Source: Buxus sempervirens
Taxonomy: Eukaryota; Streptophyta; Magnoliopsida; Buxales; Buxaceae
Reading direction: 5' to 3'
Assembly: GCA_947561395.2 (NCBI GenBank)
Contig: OX387182.1
Location: 7,922,595-7,986,594 of the forward strand
Length of the DNA: 64,000 bases
Position 1 is the first letter of the stretch. Every line of letters begins with the position of its first letter. This document shows positions 1-11,004 of this stretch, one piece after another. The translations under genes and the position numbers were made by a program. Below the pieces are notes generated by a model. It made no database searches and was not told the DNA's origin. It was given only the letters and a program-made list of their open reading frames with translations.

Positions 1-247
1 AGTGGGAGCTAAGATCAAGGTCCAAGGATAAGCGTTTAAAGCAGTTTCAGATTTCTTCTTTCTCTTGGGTCAATTTTTGTAAATTTGATAAAGTTCCAGG
101 TCATTTTTTATATATTAAAACGTTCAGAGATTAAAATAAAATTTTAAATTTTCACATTTCCCCCTTTTTTTTTTTGGACGAATACATTTCCCCTGCTTTT
201 GACTCTTTCAGTTTTTGATCAATCGAGAAAATAGGTCAGAAAGAGAG
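1..247. other. AT-rich flank, no gene seen
   Basis: I see no coding signal here. The last part (about 190-266) reads like the 5' untranslated region of the TOE-like fragment that follows. It is pyrimidine-rich and then purine-rich, ending just before the ATG at 267. Confidence 0.4.
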
Positions 248-266
248 GAATTTGAAGGGAGGAGTT

Positions 267-530
267 ATGTTGGATCTTAATCTGAATGCTTTTTCTGGTG
301 CTGATTCTACTTGTGATAAAACCAAGAATATGATGGACAAGATTCCGGGAGGTTCCGGAGGACAAATGGTTGATTCTGGTACTGCGAATTCATCCTTCTT
401 CAAGCTCTGCGTAATGGTGGAGATGTGGACTCTTCCTCAACTCAGACCACGAGTGGTGATGTTTTCTTCTTCAACAGGAGATGGGCTGAGAAACACTGAT
501 GCTGGGGTTCGATTGCTTGAAGAAGGGGGA
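267..530 (+). pseudogene. TOE/RAP2.7-like AP2 gene, N-terminal fragment
   Basis: The ATG at 267 opens with MLDLNLNA, the conserved start (EAR-like LDLNLN) of TOE/RAP2.7-type AP2 transcription factors. These are nuclear repressors of flowering that are normally regulated by miR172. A further conserved block, DSGTANSS, follows. After it the frame must shift to continue as a GGDVDSSST segment, matching the acidic, serine-rich region of the family. No AP2 DNA-binding domain and no miR172 site follow, so this is a truncated, frameshifted 5' fragment and not a working gene. A shorter, more decayed relative of its 3' part lies at 17938-18035. Identification rests on the N-terminal motif only. Confidence 0.6.
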
Positions 531-734
531 AGATGGAGTAAGGAACGCTGTTGAGAACGAAGGCGGCGATAATGGGAAAAGAAAGTTGAAAAAAATTAAT
601 TTTTCATTTGATAAGGCAAGGATAAGTCGTTATTTATTTATTTTTTTTGGTAGTCAAGGATAACCCGTTATTTGGTGAGGACGAAGACGATAAGTCTTTG
701 TTATTTGGTGAGGACGAGGACGGCTTAATTGTGA

Positions 735-740
735 CACGTG
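735..740. promoter_or_regulatory. G-box (CACGTG) upstream of kinase fragment
   Basis: A perfect palindrome gacacgtgtc (733-742) with a G-box core lies about 50 bases before the receptor-kinase-like homology starts. G-boxes bind bZIP/bHLH factors. Function here is only inferred, since the gene downstream is a fragment. Confidence 0.25.
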
Positions 741-784
741 TCGCCATTTTTAACCATTTAGTTGTAACTTGTAAGGTCCGTGTT

Positions 785-1178
785 TGACGCACTGTTTTTG
801 CTGATAACTCTTTGATCCCAATATCTCTTTGATAAATGGTTTTCCAAACGAATGACTGAAATTCGCCTGCTGAAGTACTATGAAATATTTTGTGATTGCT
901 CGCAAGTTTTGTAGCAATGGTTTCCAGAAACAAGCTATTGTTCTTCCTTTCTATTGTGCTTGTCTAGCAAGAACTAGTCTCTGCATCGGAGACGCCATGG
1001 CTTCCGGCGACTCACTCTCTCCCAACCAAGCCCTGACATCCAAAATTGTAGTTTGGGTGGCCAACAGAGAAAAACCTCTCTCTAACGCTTCTTCTTCTTA
1101 GCTAATCCTCTCTGAAGAAGGTAATCTACACCTTTTGTATTATGGACTCTATGTTTGGTCAACTAATCTGCCCTCTCC
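785..1178 (+). pseudogene. S-domain receptor kinase, 5' fragment
   Basis: This is a duplicate of the SRK1 upstream region and first part of exon 1 (compare 3240-3725). It reads signal peptide, then start of the B-lectin domain, then the [16 protein letters not shown] block. Relative to SRK1 it lacks the stretch encoding residues between TSK and IVVWVAN (about 85 bases), and it has a stop after the NASSS run. Homology ends abruptly near 1178, where the sequence switches to a LINE-derived stretch. It is clearly non-functional and is a relic of tandem duplication and rearrangement in the cluster. Confidence 0.85.
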
Positions 1179-1232
1179 CACCTTTTCTCCCAATTTCTTG
1201 GGGAAAGCTCATGTGCAACTGAAGATCCACTT
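1179..1232 (+). mobile_element. LINE scrap (zf-RVT region) fused to kinase fragment
   Basis: About 50 bases match the LINE at 7484-7533 with a few differences (coding ...FSPNFLW-KAHVQLKI...). It is joined directly to the truncated kinase fragment and followed by an A-run. This is a chimeric junction, not an independent gene. Confidence 0.6.
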
Positions 1233-1345
1233 AAAAAAAAAGGCGGATTAGTGGCAGTCTTTGTGAGACGTTTAGCAGCGGTCTTTTAAAAGGCCCCCGC
1301 TAAAACTCATAATAGTCGGTCATCAAATTTCACCACCGCCTTCCC
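1233..1345. mobile_element. possible CACTA-like terminal fragment
   Basis: The sequence contains the 'ggcggattagtggcag' and 'aggcccccgctaaaac' wording typical of subterminal parts of plant CACTA-type elements ('cccgctaaa', 'agcggt'). No complete terminal repeats or transposase are visible, so the assignment is tentative. Confidence 0.3.
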
Positions 1346-3235
1346 TTTCTCTGACGTCTCTCTCCTCAATCCCTTTCCCTTTGTGAATCTGTTCATTTCT
1401 CTCAGTCTCTCTCTTCCGTCTGTGCAATCTCTCTAATCTCTCGTCCTACTTTTTATGTGACTTCAAAGCGATGAAAAAGAGCACACCAGCAATCTCTTAT
1501 CCGCACCAAGCCTTTTCCATTTCATCAGTCTCTTTGCCGTAAGTCACAGGACTTCTTCTTCAAATCGTTACCGATCAAGGTTTCTACGACAATGGCCGCA
1601 AATTGAATGAACGAGATTCTGATAACGTGGAGCTCTCCTCGAGAAAAGGTAATTTCCCTATCCTCATCATCCACTCTCTCATTAATTAATTTATTACGAA
1701 GTTGTTGAGGAAACACGTTCTAAAACTTATGAGGATTCTCGGAAACATCGCTTACTTTTTCTCCTTCAAATGCCTTCAATGCTTGAGGCCTCGGTATCTG
1801 GAGATGTCATTTTTAATATCTGGAGAGTTCATTTTAATGGCAGACTGAGAAAGCCGTCGTACTATGTTTTTTTCATCTAGGAATTAGAATCTTTATTTCG
1901 AAAAAAATACAAAGATGCTTCCATACTAAACATTCATTGAGAGATTCTTTCTTTCTTTCTTTCTCTGTCTTTGTTCGATGTCAAGATCTTTCAATGCGAT
2001 TTAATGCAGAATCAGCTCAATGTGGATAACAGAAGGTACCTGTAATGGTGGAGAATCTTCTCTGTTTTGCCTCCTTTTGGTAGATCTGAGCATTTTCTTT
2101 TGTTCCTTTGCTCCCTATGAATTTTCAAATTTAAAGAGTAAACTCTTGCATTTCGATCACTTCCGTCCTTGGATGGACGACTCCTTTTCTTGTTTGATTG
2201 ATTCTCAGGATTTTCTATCAATGATTGTAATTCTTCAAATAGTGGAAGATTTATATCTGGATTTCTTCTTAGGTTTGTGCTCCTATTCAATCTTCGGAAC
2301 TAGTAACTCAAAATAAAGGTCCGTACAATGTCAAAAGTTCTGTGAAGCTGAAACATAAACTGGACAAAACAGTACTGAGGAGTGTCTTCTTGTTCTGTTT
2401 TGTCATGTGTGGGAGTTATTCCTATCCTACGAGGTTACAAGAAACTATGTTTATTCTTCCCTAATTGTCCTTACAAGGCAAGCATCCATGGATCTTTAAA
2501 TTCTGATGAGAAAAGTTCCTTCCTTGCAATCCTAGGGAGTTGTTATTGAAGTTCTTAATGGATTTCCTCTCATATTTGGAAGGGTGGACTCTTCTGGAAA
2601 GAAACCATGCGAATTCTTTATCAGATGCTATTGAAGCTTTGAAGGCTAGCATTCCCCGGCTTCCAATGGTTGGAGGAGCTACGGTATGTGCATTGCAATA
2701 GCATCCTCTTTTATTTCTCCTTATCTGCTTCCTCTGGCTTGATAAGACTCTCTTTCCAATGGAGTTTACCCTCCTATATTTGTTTTAGTATATATTGAAG
2801 ATGATTCTTATGCTTGTTAATGTTTCCTCACAGCTTGTAGTTAGTTTTGAAAGCAATTTTAGAACTTATTGTGTTTCTAGCTATACTCAATGCATCATCA
2901 ACTGCATTGATTTCCATTTACCATTTTGATGATTGTAAATCATGAATTTATCATGGCTTTATGAAAATTCAACCCATGATAACAGCGACCTGATTTTATT
3001 GAATGCATGACTTGGCACCTGTTATTTTGGGGTAAAGAATTGTCAAATCGTCTAATATGGGGTTTGCTGTTACAGTTGCTCTCTTTTGGATTGAGAAATA
3101 TTTCACCATGTTTCGGAGACGGCAAGATGCTCATAATCATCAAGAGAATGACTTATTCCAGCAAGAGGAAAAGGTAAAAACAACTTGAAGATACAAAATA
3201 CAATTGCAAAAGTATTTTTCGTTTATACCAGTGAT
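1346..3235 (+). other. non-genic stretch with exon-like tracts
   Basis: I recognise no gene here. Two short stretches look exon-like on the plus strand. At about 2560-2685 an open stretch ends in an ATG-to-gtatgt donor-like junction (reading ...LERNHANSLSDAIEALKASI...). At about 3075-3174, after a ttacag acceptor, an open stretch ends in a gtaaaa donor (reading ...IEKYFTMFRRRQDAHNHQE...). They could be remnants of a host gene caught in the rearranged 5' flank. I cannot name a family. Confidence 0.3.
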
Positions 3236-3377
3236 TCAAAATGTTTGACGGACTGTTTTTGCTGATAACTCTTTGATCCCAATATCTCTTTGATAAATGG
3301 TTTTCCAAATGAATGACTGAAATTCGCCTGCTGAAGTACTAAGAAATATTTTGTGATTGCTCGCAAGTTTTGTAGCA

Positions 3378-6300
3378 ATGGTTACCAGAAACAAGCTATT
3401 GTTCTTCCTTTCTATTGTGCTTGTGTGCCTGGCAAGAACTAGTCTCTGCATCGGAGACACCATGGCTTTCGGCGAGTATCTCTCTCCCAACCAAGCCCTG
3501 ACATCTAAAGGTGACATTTTTGAACTGGGTTTCTTCACACGAGGGGAGTCAAACATCTATGTTGGCATCTGGTACAAACATATCTGGGAAAAAATTGTAG
3601 TTTGGGTGGCCAACAGAGAAAAACCTCTCTCTAATGCTTCTTCTCGGCTAATCCTCTCTGAAGAAGGTAATCTACACCTTTTGGATTCAGAACTCCATGT
3701 TTGGTCAACTAATCTGCCCTCTACTAAGGGGAATTCTACAGTGGCAGTTCTTCTTGACACTGGAAATCTTGTTTTGAGAGATGGGTCCAAAATCCTTTGG
3801 CAGAGTTTCGATTACCCAGCAAGCCTGTTAGTTCCGGGTGCAAAAATTGGGTTTAACAAACTCACCAAAGCATCTCAAGTCTTTATTCCATGGAAAAGTA
3901 GAGAAGATCCAACACCAGGGATGTTCTCTCTTGGGGTAGACCCAGATGGATCCCAACTTTATTTAGATTGGAACAAGTCCCAAAGGTACTGGACTAGTGG
4001 GGTATGGAATGGCCACTTTTTCAGTAAAGTTCCCGAAATGAATGAAAAGAAACTAAAGGAAGTCTTCAACTTCAGCTTCGTCTCGAATGAAAATGAAAGC
4101 TTCTTCACATACGATGTTTATGATACTTCCAAATACTCTGTACTTGGAATTGATCTAACAGGGGAAATCAGGCTATCAACCTGGTCAAAAGGGGTTTCAA
4201 AACAGACTGTGGTTTTGTCACTACCCAGGCAGAAGTGCGAGATTTATGGTGCATGTGGAGCTTTTGGTATCTGCCTTCGGCAAGACTCAATCTCTTGTGC
4301 TTGTTTGGATGGTTTTGATCCACTCTTTCGGGAAAATCAGGTCCTGAATGATTGGTACAAAGGGTGTTCGAGAAAAAACCCCCTGCAATGTGAGAATGAA
4401 ACTTCCAGCAATGGGAAAGACGATGGTTTTTTACTGAAGTCCAACATAGGATTACCTACAAATTCACAACCATTGACAGTTGGTGGTGCTCAACAATGCA
4501 AATTAGCTTGCTTGAACAATTGTTCTTGTGCTGCTTATGCTTTTGGTGACGGTCAATGTTTAATATGGAATGGAGACCTATTCAACCTCAAGCAATTCAA
4601 TGAGAGTCATGGTAGTGATCTCTATGTTAGACTTGCTGCTTCGGAGCTTCCAACGCCTAATGCTAAAACTAAAGCTAAGAAGCCAATATGGTTGATTGTC
4701 ACATTGCCTATTGTTATAGCAATGCTTATTTTGTGTTTCTTCATATGGTATATGCGAAAGAGGAAGCTCAAACAAAGAGGTAAGGATAGGATTCATAGTG
4801 TCTAAACCAATTTCCGTTTCTTAATATCATGATTCTCTTTAATTATATGAAACAGGGGAAAGGGAGAAAAGTGAAGACCTGTTATTGTTTAACATTGGTA
4901 CAAGCAATGAAACAAACGATGGAAATTATAGTGACATAAGTAGCCTACAGAAAGGAGAGAAACAGGGTGCCAAGTTGCCGTTATTCAGTTTCTCAAGTGT
5001 CTCAGCAACTACTGGTAACTTCTCTACTGCAAACAAGCTCGGAGAAGGTGGTTTTGGGCCTGTTTACAAGGTAACATTAAATTCTTTTGAATAGTTACAA
5101 TTCAAAAATATGGATTCCAATCATCGAAAACAAACTTAAAAAAGTTTATACTTACAGGGTGAATTATTGGATGGACATGAAGTAGCAGTGAAAAGGCTCT
5201 CAAGACAGTCTGGACAAGGCTTGATTGAGTTCCAAAATGAGATGTTATTAATTGCACAGTTGCAACATAGAAATCTTGTTAGACTTCTAGGATGCTGCGT
5301 GGAAAGAGACGAAAAGATATTGGTTTATGAGTACATGCCCAACAAAAGCTTAGACTCCATACTCTTTCGTCCGTAGTTCTCCATGCTATTAAAATTATTT
5401 CCCTTTTTCATTCTTAGAAACTAACAGAACTGAGCCATTTTTTTTATGCTTTATGATCAAGTGTTTGAGGCTTCTTGCTTATATATCCAATGCAAAAATG
5501 GTTACAGATCCAACGAGGAGACAACTATTAGATTGGGAAAGGCGGATTCACATTATTGCAGGGATTGCTCAAGGTCTTATTTACCTCCATGAATATTCCA
5601 GATTAAGAGTCATTCATAGAGATTTGAAAGCCAGTAACATCCTCTTGGATGGCGACCTGAACCCCAAAATATCAGATTTTGGTATGGCAAAAATTTTTGG
5701 AGGCAATGAATCCCAAGCAAACACAAACAGGATTGTGGGAACCTAGTAAGTAAAGGTGTAGATTCTCAAGCAAATACTAACATGCCTAGGCATGAGAATA
5801 TCCATTGCAACTATTGACATAATTTTTGTATGCTAAAATGTAGTGGTTATATGTCCCCTGAGTATGCTATGAAAGGCCTTTTCTCAGTAAAATCTGATGT
5901 CTTTAGCTTTGGAGTGTTGATGATAGAGATTTTGAGTGGCAAGAAGAATACTGGCTTCTATCATCCTAACTCTCTCGATCTTCTAGGATATGTGAGTGAC
6001 TGAAATAAATTAACCATCCTCTTAGCTATATTTTAGTCTCATTTTACTAATTTTTTTTTTTGGTTGTGATTTTTATGCCTCAGGCATGGGAGCTGTGGAA
6101 AACTGGTAGGGGATTGGAGTTGATCGATCCAGTATTATCTGATCCACCTTTGATAACTCTAACATTGAGATACATTCAAGTGGCACTTCTGTGTGTGCAA
6201 GAAAGTCCAACCGACAGACCCACTATGCCTGAAGTTTTCTCAATGTTTAGCAATGAATCTGCAGCTCTACCTTTACCTAAAGAACCTGCTTTTTCAATTG

Positions 6301-6389
6301 GAAGAAGAGAAGCAATTGCAGTTTCACAAAGAGAGGGGCCAATAAATTTTTCTGTGAACGATGTAACAATTACCATGGAAGCCCGTTAA
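3378..6389 (+). CDS. G-type lectin S-receptor-like Ser/Thr kinase (SRK1)
   Basis: Plasma-membrane receptor kinase of the S-domain-1 class. Six exons with GT-AG junctions: 3378-4779, 4856-5070, 5158-5368, 5508-5745, 5844-5991, 6084-6389, giving 839 aa. I chose the ATG at 3378 because it starts a good signal peptide (residues 1-about 26). Order: B-lectin (about 27-150), S-locus glycoprotein region, EGF-like Cys cluster ([11 protein letters not shown]), PAN domain ([11 protein letters not shown]), transmembrane helix (about 437-459), and kinase with [15 protein letters not shown] Lys551, HRD Asp648 and DFG Asp666. All key catalytic residues are present, so it looks active. [15 protein letters not shown] marks the activation segment. 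Exon 3 ends in C|gt, giving His610 where SRK2 has Asp. The exon pattern matches SRK2 exactly. The ligand is unknown. Confidence 0.95.
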
Positions 6390-6889
6390 AATGGTTTTGT
6401 AGCGCCAAAGAGCAAAAATTGTAACAAATAGTATAGGTTTTCCAACTATAAATAAGCACATCCATACGTGGTGTATAAAATAAGCAATGCTTCATAGAGA
6501 AAATGAGAATACATGCTATTAAAAAAATCCATTTTACAATGACATGTAAGCACGTACGTGCATCACGCACATGTGTGCCTGCACATGTACTAATGGACTT
6601 GCACAAAAATTCGTTTTAGAAAGGTCCACACACACACCGGCGCTCATGCACACATATATATTTATTCTAGAGCATTTAAAATGCAAAGGGGAAAAGAAAA
6701 AATTTTGGTTGAAATAATTAAATTGTATAAATACGTATTGTTTCTATCTCCTAATAATTGTTTAGAGAATTTCTAAACGAGTTCTCTAAATCGTATCAAG
6801 GTCAACTTTCCAGCTTAGCTTATTATTATTATTATTATTTTCACATATAATGTTTAATGTGAAAACACTCTTCAAAGAGTTTAAGGTTT
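6390..6889 (+). repeat. SRK1 3' flank, copy of the SRK3 3' flank
   Basis: This downstream region is homologous to the SRK3 downstream region at 34022-34253 continued at 59206-59430. The run aaaggggaaaagaaaa at about 6675-6690 is the unoccupied counterpart of the giant retroelement's insertion site (agggg duplicated at 34249-34253 and 59206-59210). It also has a TTA microsatellite near 6822-6838. I see no gene. Confidence 0.75.
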
Positions 6890-6896
6890 GAGTTTT

Positions 6897-8157
6897 TTTA
6901 TCAAGGTATACTTTTTGTCGCTGTTTAAAGCTCCTTTGAAGAATTGTTCAGCGGTTGAGAAGTTGTAAAGGGATTTCCTCTGGGAAGGAAATCAAAATAA
7001 GAAATGCCACTTCGTCAAATGGGAGAATGTTTGTCATCATTGTACCCAAAGGGGCTAGCAATTGGCACTACTCATATAAAATATGTTTCATTACTTGGCA
7101 AATGAGTGTGGAGGTTGGGGAAAGAAAGGGGAGATTTATAGCATAGAGCTTTATACCATGGAAGTCAATCGCATTGGTTGGTAGGGAAGGGATACCACTG
7201 CTGAAGACAAAGGTTAATTCTAGAGATACGATGCTATTTTGGACCGATGAATGGCAAGGAGGATTTTCCTTGGCTGCCCAATTCCCTAGACTGTAGTCTA
7301 TAAGAACTGTTAACAAGCCATATGTCAGCAATATATTGCAATCCTTGTCTCTTGGACTACAGTGGAACATGTTATTTAAGAGGAAACTGAAGAATTCAGA
7401 GGTTTGGACCATTGATCCCACAAGAAGGTTTTCATCAAAGTCTTTCTATGAGCATTTGCTGCTTGGGCGTCAATCTAGTTCTCCTACCTTTTCTCCCAAT
7501 TTCTTGTGGAAAGCTCATGTGCAACTGAAGATAAGGGGGTTCATGTGGACAATTTTGCTATATAGAATAAACACTGCAAATTTGCTACAACGCAGGTGGA
7601 AGAACATGTTAAGAACCCCATCAGTGTGCGTATTATGCTTCCAAAATGAAGAACAGTTGACCACCTTCTCATTCACTGTAATTTTGCAAGGAAAATCTTA
7701 AACCACTTCCTGGAGTTGATAGAAGCTTCTTGGATAAAGGCAGAGTACTTAGATCAACTATCATATTGTGGAGATTCCCAGCTTTAGGGAAGAAAGGTTG
7801 GCTCATGTACTGGAACATTTGGAAGGCTAGGAATGACATCAATTTTGAGAATTGGCAATCAAGCTGTCAAGGGGTGATAGAGGATGCAACATCTACTATT
7901 TGTATGCAACTGTCATGTGCACAAAGATTGCTATGGTGTTTTAACAAATGAGATAATAAAAGGATGGGGAAGTATGGCCAAAGAAGGGGTCTAATGGGGA
8001 GTCTTTTTTTCTTCTCTGGGTTTGTAATGGGTAGGGGCTGTCCTCTTGCTTTTTCTGTACCCACTCCTTATGGGCACTGTTTTTTGTTTTGCTATGTTTT
8101 GACTTTCTTATCTAATGAATCCTTATTACTCATAAAAGAAAAAAAAAAAAAAAAGAA
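6897..8157 (+). mobile_element. LINE (L1-type), 5'-truncated 3' end
   Basis: The 3' portion of a plant L1 element. The best preserved part (7336-7700) encodes the zf-RVT zinc-binding region that follows reverse transcriptase (DPTRRFSSKSFYEHLL, FLWKAHVQLKIRGFMW, then C-x-LC-x-N). A further WNIWKARNDINFE segment lies at 7805-7850. A poly(A) tail ends at about 8157. gagtttt occurs on both sides (6890-6896 and 8158-8164), a plausible target-site duplication. The interrupted host sequence is continuous in the paralogous copy at 59206-59594. Frames are broken in several places, so it is not autonomous. Confidence 0.85.
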
Positions 8158-8164
8158 GAGTTTT

Positions 8165-8345
8165 AGTAATTTGATATTGAGCCTTTTTTTTATAAAATAA
8201 CTTGTAGCATCAATGGGTGGTGGAATAGTAGGTTCTCTATAAAGTGAAATTGAAGGGATTGTTATTGAAAGAGCATAAGAGAGAAAATTGTTTGTTGGTG
8301 TTGTAGTTGCTATTACTACAACAACAGCAATTAAACTTATGCGGC
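8165..8345 (+). repeat. continuation of duplicated kinase 3' flank
   Basis: Matches 59430-59594 (ttttagtaatttgatattg to gttgctattactaca). With 6390-6889 it forms one duplicated downstream block split by the LINE. No gene. Confidence 0.75.
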
Positions 8346-8439
8346 CAAAGAACCTATGTAAGACGGGTATACATACAGGTGTAGGATGTTAAAACGCTTA
8401 TATGGTGGAAAAAAGCTAAATGCATTAAACAATTATGCC

Positions 8440-9425
8440 TTCCAAATTAAGAAATACTTTTTAAAATTATGTTACATTTTATGAGATGGAGAAGGACTAA
8501 TTGATAAAAGGGATGTAACTATTAAAGAAGTAGTAGTGATATTTGGGCACATTATTGATCATAATTTGAAAAATCAAGTGGTTCAATTATATTGCATCGG
8601 TTCTGGGGAGACCGTGAATAGATAGTTCCATGACCTCCTAATTAAGATTAGTACTTAGGCTAACCAAAGATTTTATAAAATCATATGAAAATATTGATTC
8701 TAAACTAAATGATGAGAAATGGAAGTGGTTTAAGGAATGGCAAAAAAACCCCGTTACTATTTTTCATTATTAAGAACATAGTTAAATGGCAAAATCCTAA
8801 TATTTCAATATATAATTCATTTATAGGGATTGTCTTGGGGCTCTTGATGGCATGTTTGTTCCAGTTACTCTTATTCTTGTAGGCCAAGGACGATATCAAA
8901 ATATTGCCACAAATGTCTTGAGAGTTTGCGATTAAGAGAGGCAATTTGTTTGTGTTACCTAAATAGGTAGGATTTGCTACAGATTCAAAGGTGTTATGAT
9001 CATCACTTACAACGTCTACACCTTTTATTTCCTCTACAAGTATGACTTTTATTGCTCACTTAGTAAATATGTGAAAATATTAGCAATGATAATTAATATG
9101 ATAAACTTTTATCGTAGATAAGTACTATCTTGTAGATGCAAGATACACAAATTGTCTTGGAATTATTTAAAATATTAGCAATGATAATTAATATGATAAA
9201 CAAGAGTCCACATAATTATAAGGAATTATTTAATCTTCATCATTCTTTAGCAAGAAATGTCCTTGAATGGACATTTAAATTATTGAAGAAGCATTGAGCT
9301 GTATTATAGATTGTATCTTTTTTCAATATGAAAGCTAGCAAGAACTGTCATTGAAAGGACATTTGGATTATTGAAAAAGCATTGAGCTATATTATAGATT
9401 GCATCTTTTTTCAATATGAAAGCAC
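8440..9425 (+). pseudogene. PIF/Harbinger (DDE_Tnp_4) transposase fossil
   Basis: Pieces of a Harbinger transposase appear in order but in shifting frames. The helical N-terminal part reads VVIFGHIIDHNLKNQVVQ then SGETVNR, near 8525-8625. The first catalytic-Asp motif, DCLGALDGMFVPV, lies near 8830-8870, followed by ARYQN-like GRYQNIATNVLRVCD. The second is TDSKVL near 8980, then YYLVDARYTNC near 9122-9160. The RNVLEWTFKLLKKH block (family RNVIERxFGxLKxR) is near 9255-9300. Stops and frameshifts are many. Harbinger enzymes cut and paste DNA transposons; this one is dead. No terminal inverted repeats were recognised. Confidence 0.75.
9248..9423 (+). repeat. 88-bp tandem duplication inside Harbinger fossil
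   Basis: Two units (9248-9335 and 9336-9423), each starting tagcaagaa and ending caatatgaaagc, differ at several positions. A separate 33-base direct repeat (about 9074-9106 and 9169-9201) lies just upstream. Both are post-mortem duplications within the transposase fossil. Confidence 0.8.
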
Positions 9426-9435
9426 AAGTTAGGGT

Positions 9436-9469
9436 TGTTAAAAAATATGGTTTAGACTCTAACTACACC

Positions 9470-9514
<45 letters not shown>

Positions 9515-10506
9515 GAATAGGTGTAATTGATTGCGGAATAAAATTTCTACTAATTAAATACAAGTCCTTAATTAATAGGCATGCACAAATAAGTCAACAC
9601 AAGCAATTTTGGTGATGAAGGGAAAACTCTCTAAGAGAAAAACCCTTCAGGTGATCAGGAGCCACCTCAGAAAATTTCACTATAAGAAGATGACTTACAT
9701 ACAGTGGTTTAGACGACCCAACACAAACTCTGACTCACAGTCTAAGTATCTGAAGAACTCTTCAGACTTGCACCCTTGCAACGATCCAGAACTCTGAATA
9801 TCTTCTTTGTGAAGTGCCAAACGAACTCGCTCAGCAACTGTAGGAACTCCCATGAGCAAACTCTCCAACTCAGAACCCCAAGGTAAGAAAAGAAGGTTTG
9901 ATGGCTCAAAGGTAGAAAAGTAAGAGAGAAGTTTTTCTTCCTCACACAAGACGATTTAGGGTTCCAAAAATGACTTAAGTGATGTATTGGAACTTCTTAA
10001 GGATACTTATATAGGTTAGGAAGAAGTTTAGAAAGAGTTGGATTTGATTTAGAAAAGATCGGAATTTTTATAAGTGAATTTACGTCTCGAACGTTCCAAC
10101 AGTCTCTAATGCAGCTCTCACATTTGTTACGTAAACTCATCTTATAAGCTCTCGTTCGAATGTGGCTCTAATGTCAGGTTATTTTTATGCACTCGTTCGA
10201 ACATCGGCTCTCACGATCTCAAATGCTACTCTTGGGTTTGTCTACAAATCACCACAGCACCTGTGACGTTCGAACGACCAATCTAATGGTCTTGAATGTT
10301 ATTCTCAAGTTTCTCTGCAACTGTATTTATCACTAAACATTTGAACAGTGCATCAAACTCTCTCTAATGTCAACTACAAAATCTTCAATTTGGCTCTGAT
10401 TTTGATGCTGTTTGAACCATGACTTTTATAACTTATTCAAACCAACTTAAACACTTTAAACACATATGACACGAAATTAAGCCAAAATAAAATATTAAAC
10501 CTAACA
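9436..10506 (-). mobile_element. 3' LTR of the SIRE-like remnant
   Basis: Bounded by TGTTA and TAACA. It is preceded on the plus strand by agggt, a possible half of a target duplication. It contains the 42-G run and, like the insertion at 37862-39359, several 'gttcgaacg'-type motifs and the shared cttcaattt...tgaaccatgactt wording. Length is about 1.07 kb. Confidence 0.65.
9472..9513. repeat. poly(G) run, 42 bases
   Basis: An uninterrupted G homopolymer (42 G on the plus strand) at the 'gggggtgaatagg' position that is G-rich in SIRE-like LTRs. Assembly or sequencing may affect the exact length. Confidence 0.9.
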
Positions 10507-11004
10507 AACTCCCCCTTTGGCTATTCCGTGACAAAACTAAACAAACATATCCTAGTTGTTGTGAACCACCAAGCAACAACTAAAACTATTAAAAAATAAG
10601 AAAACAATAAAAAAATTTGCAAGACCTAACCTAGACACATTAAACACAGACTTATACACCTGTACCCGAAACACCAAAAATAAGAAAATACCAGGTGAAA
10701 AGCAAAGACAATATGACAAAATACAAAATAATTAATCAAAAGAGAAACAAACTTGAAACACAATTAACACACCACAAAGAGTCATTCATTCATGATAAAC
10801 CAAAGATATATATTCATTCACATCCATGAAAAACAATAAGATAAATATGTATGTTAATTACATTCATCCAACCAAAAAGAATTATCACATAATCCATGTT
10901 CAACACAGATATACATCCAAACCAAAAAAAAAACATTCAATCCACATCCCATCTCCCCCTTTTGTCAAGAAATAGCCAAAAAAAAAAAAAATATCACATG
11001 TATC

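Noticed and set aside
7964-8200. 78-aa ORF at LINE end
   Set aside because: It crosses the LINE 3' untranslated region and poly(A) tail.
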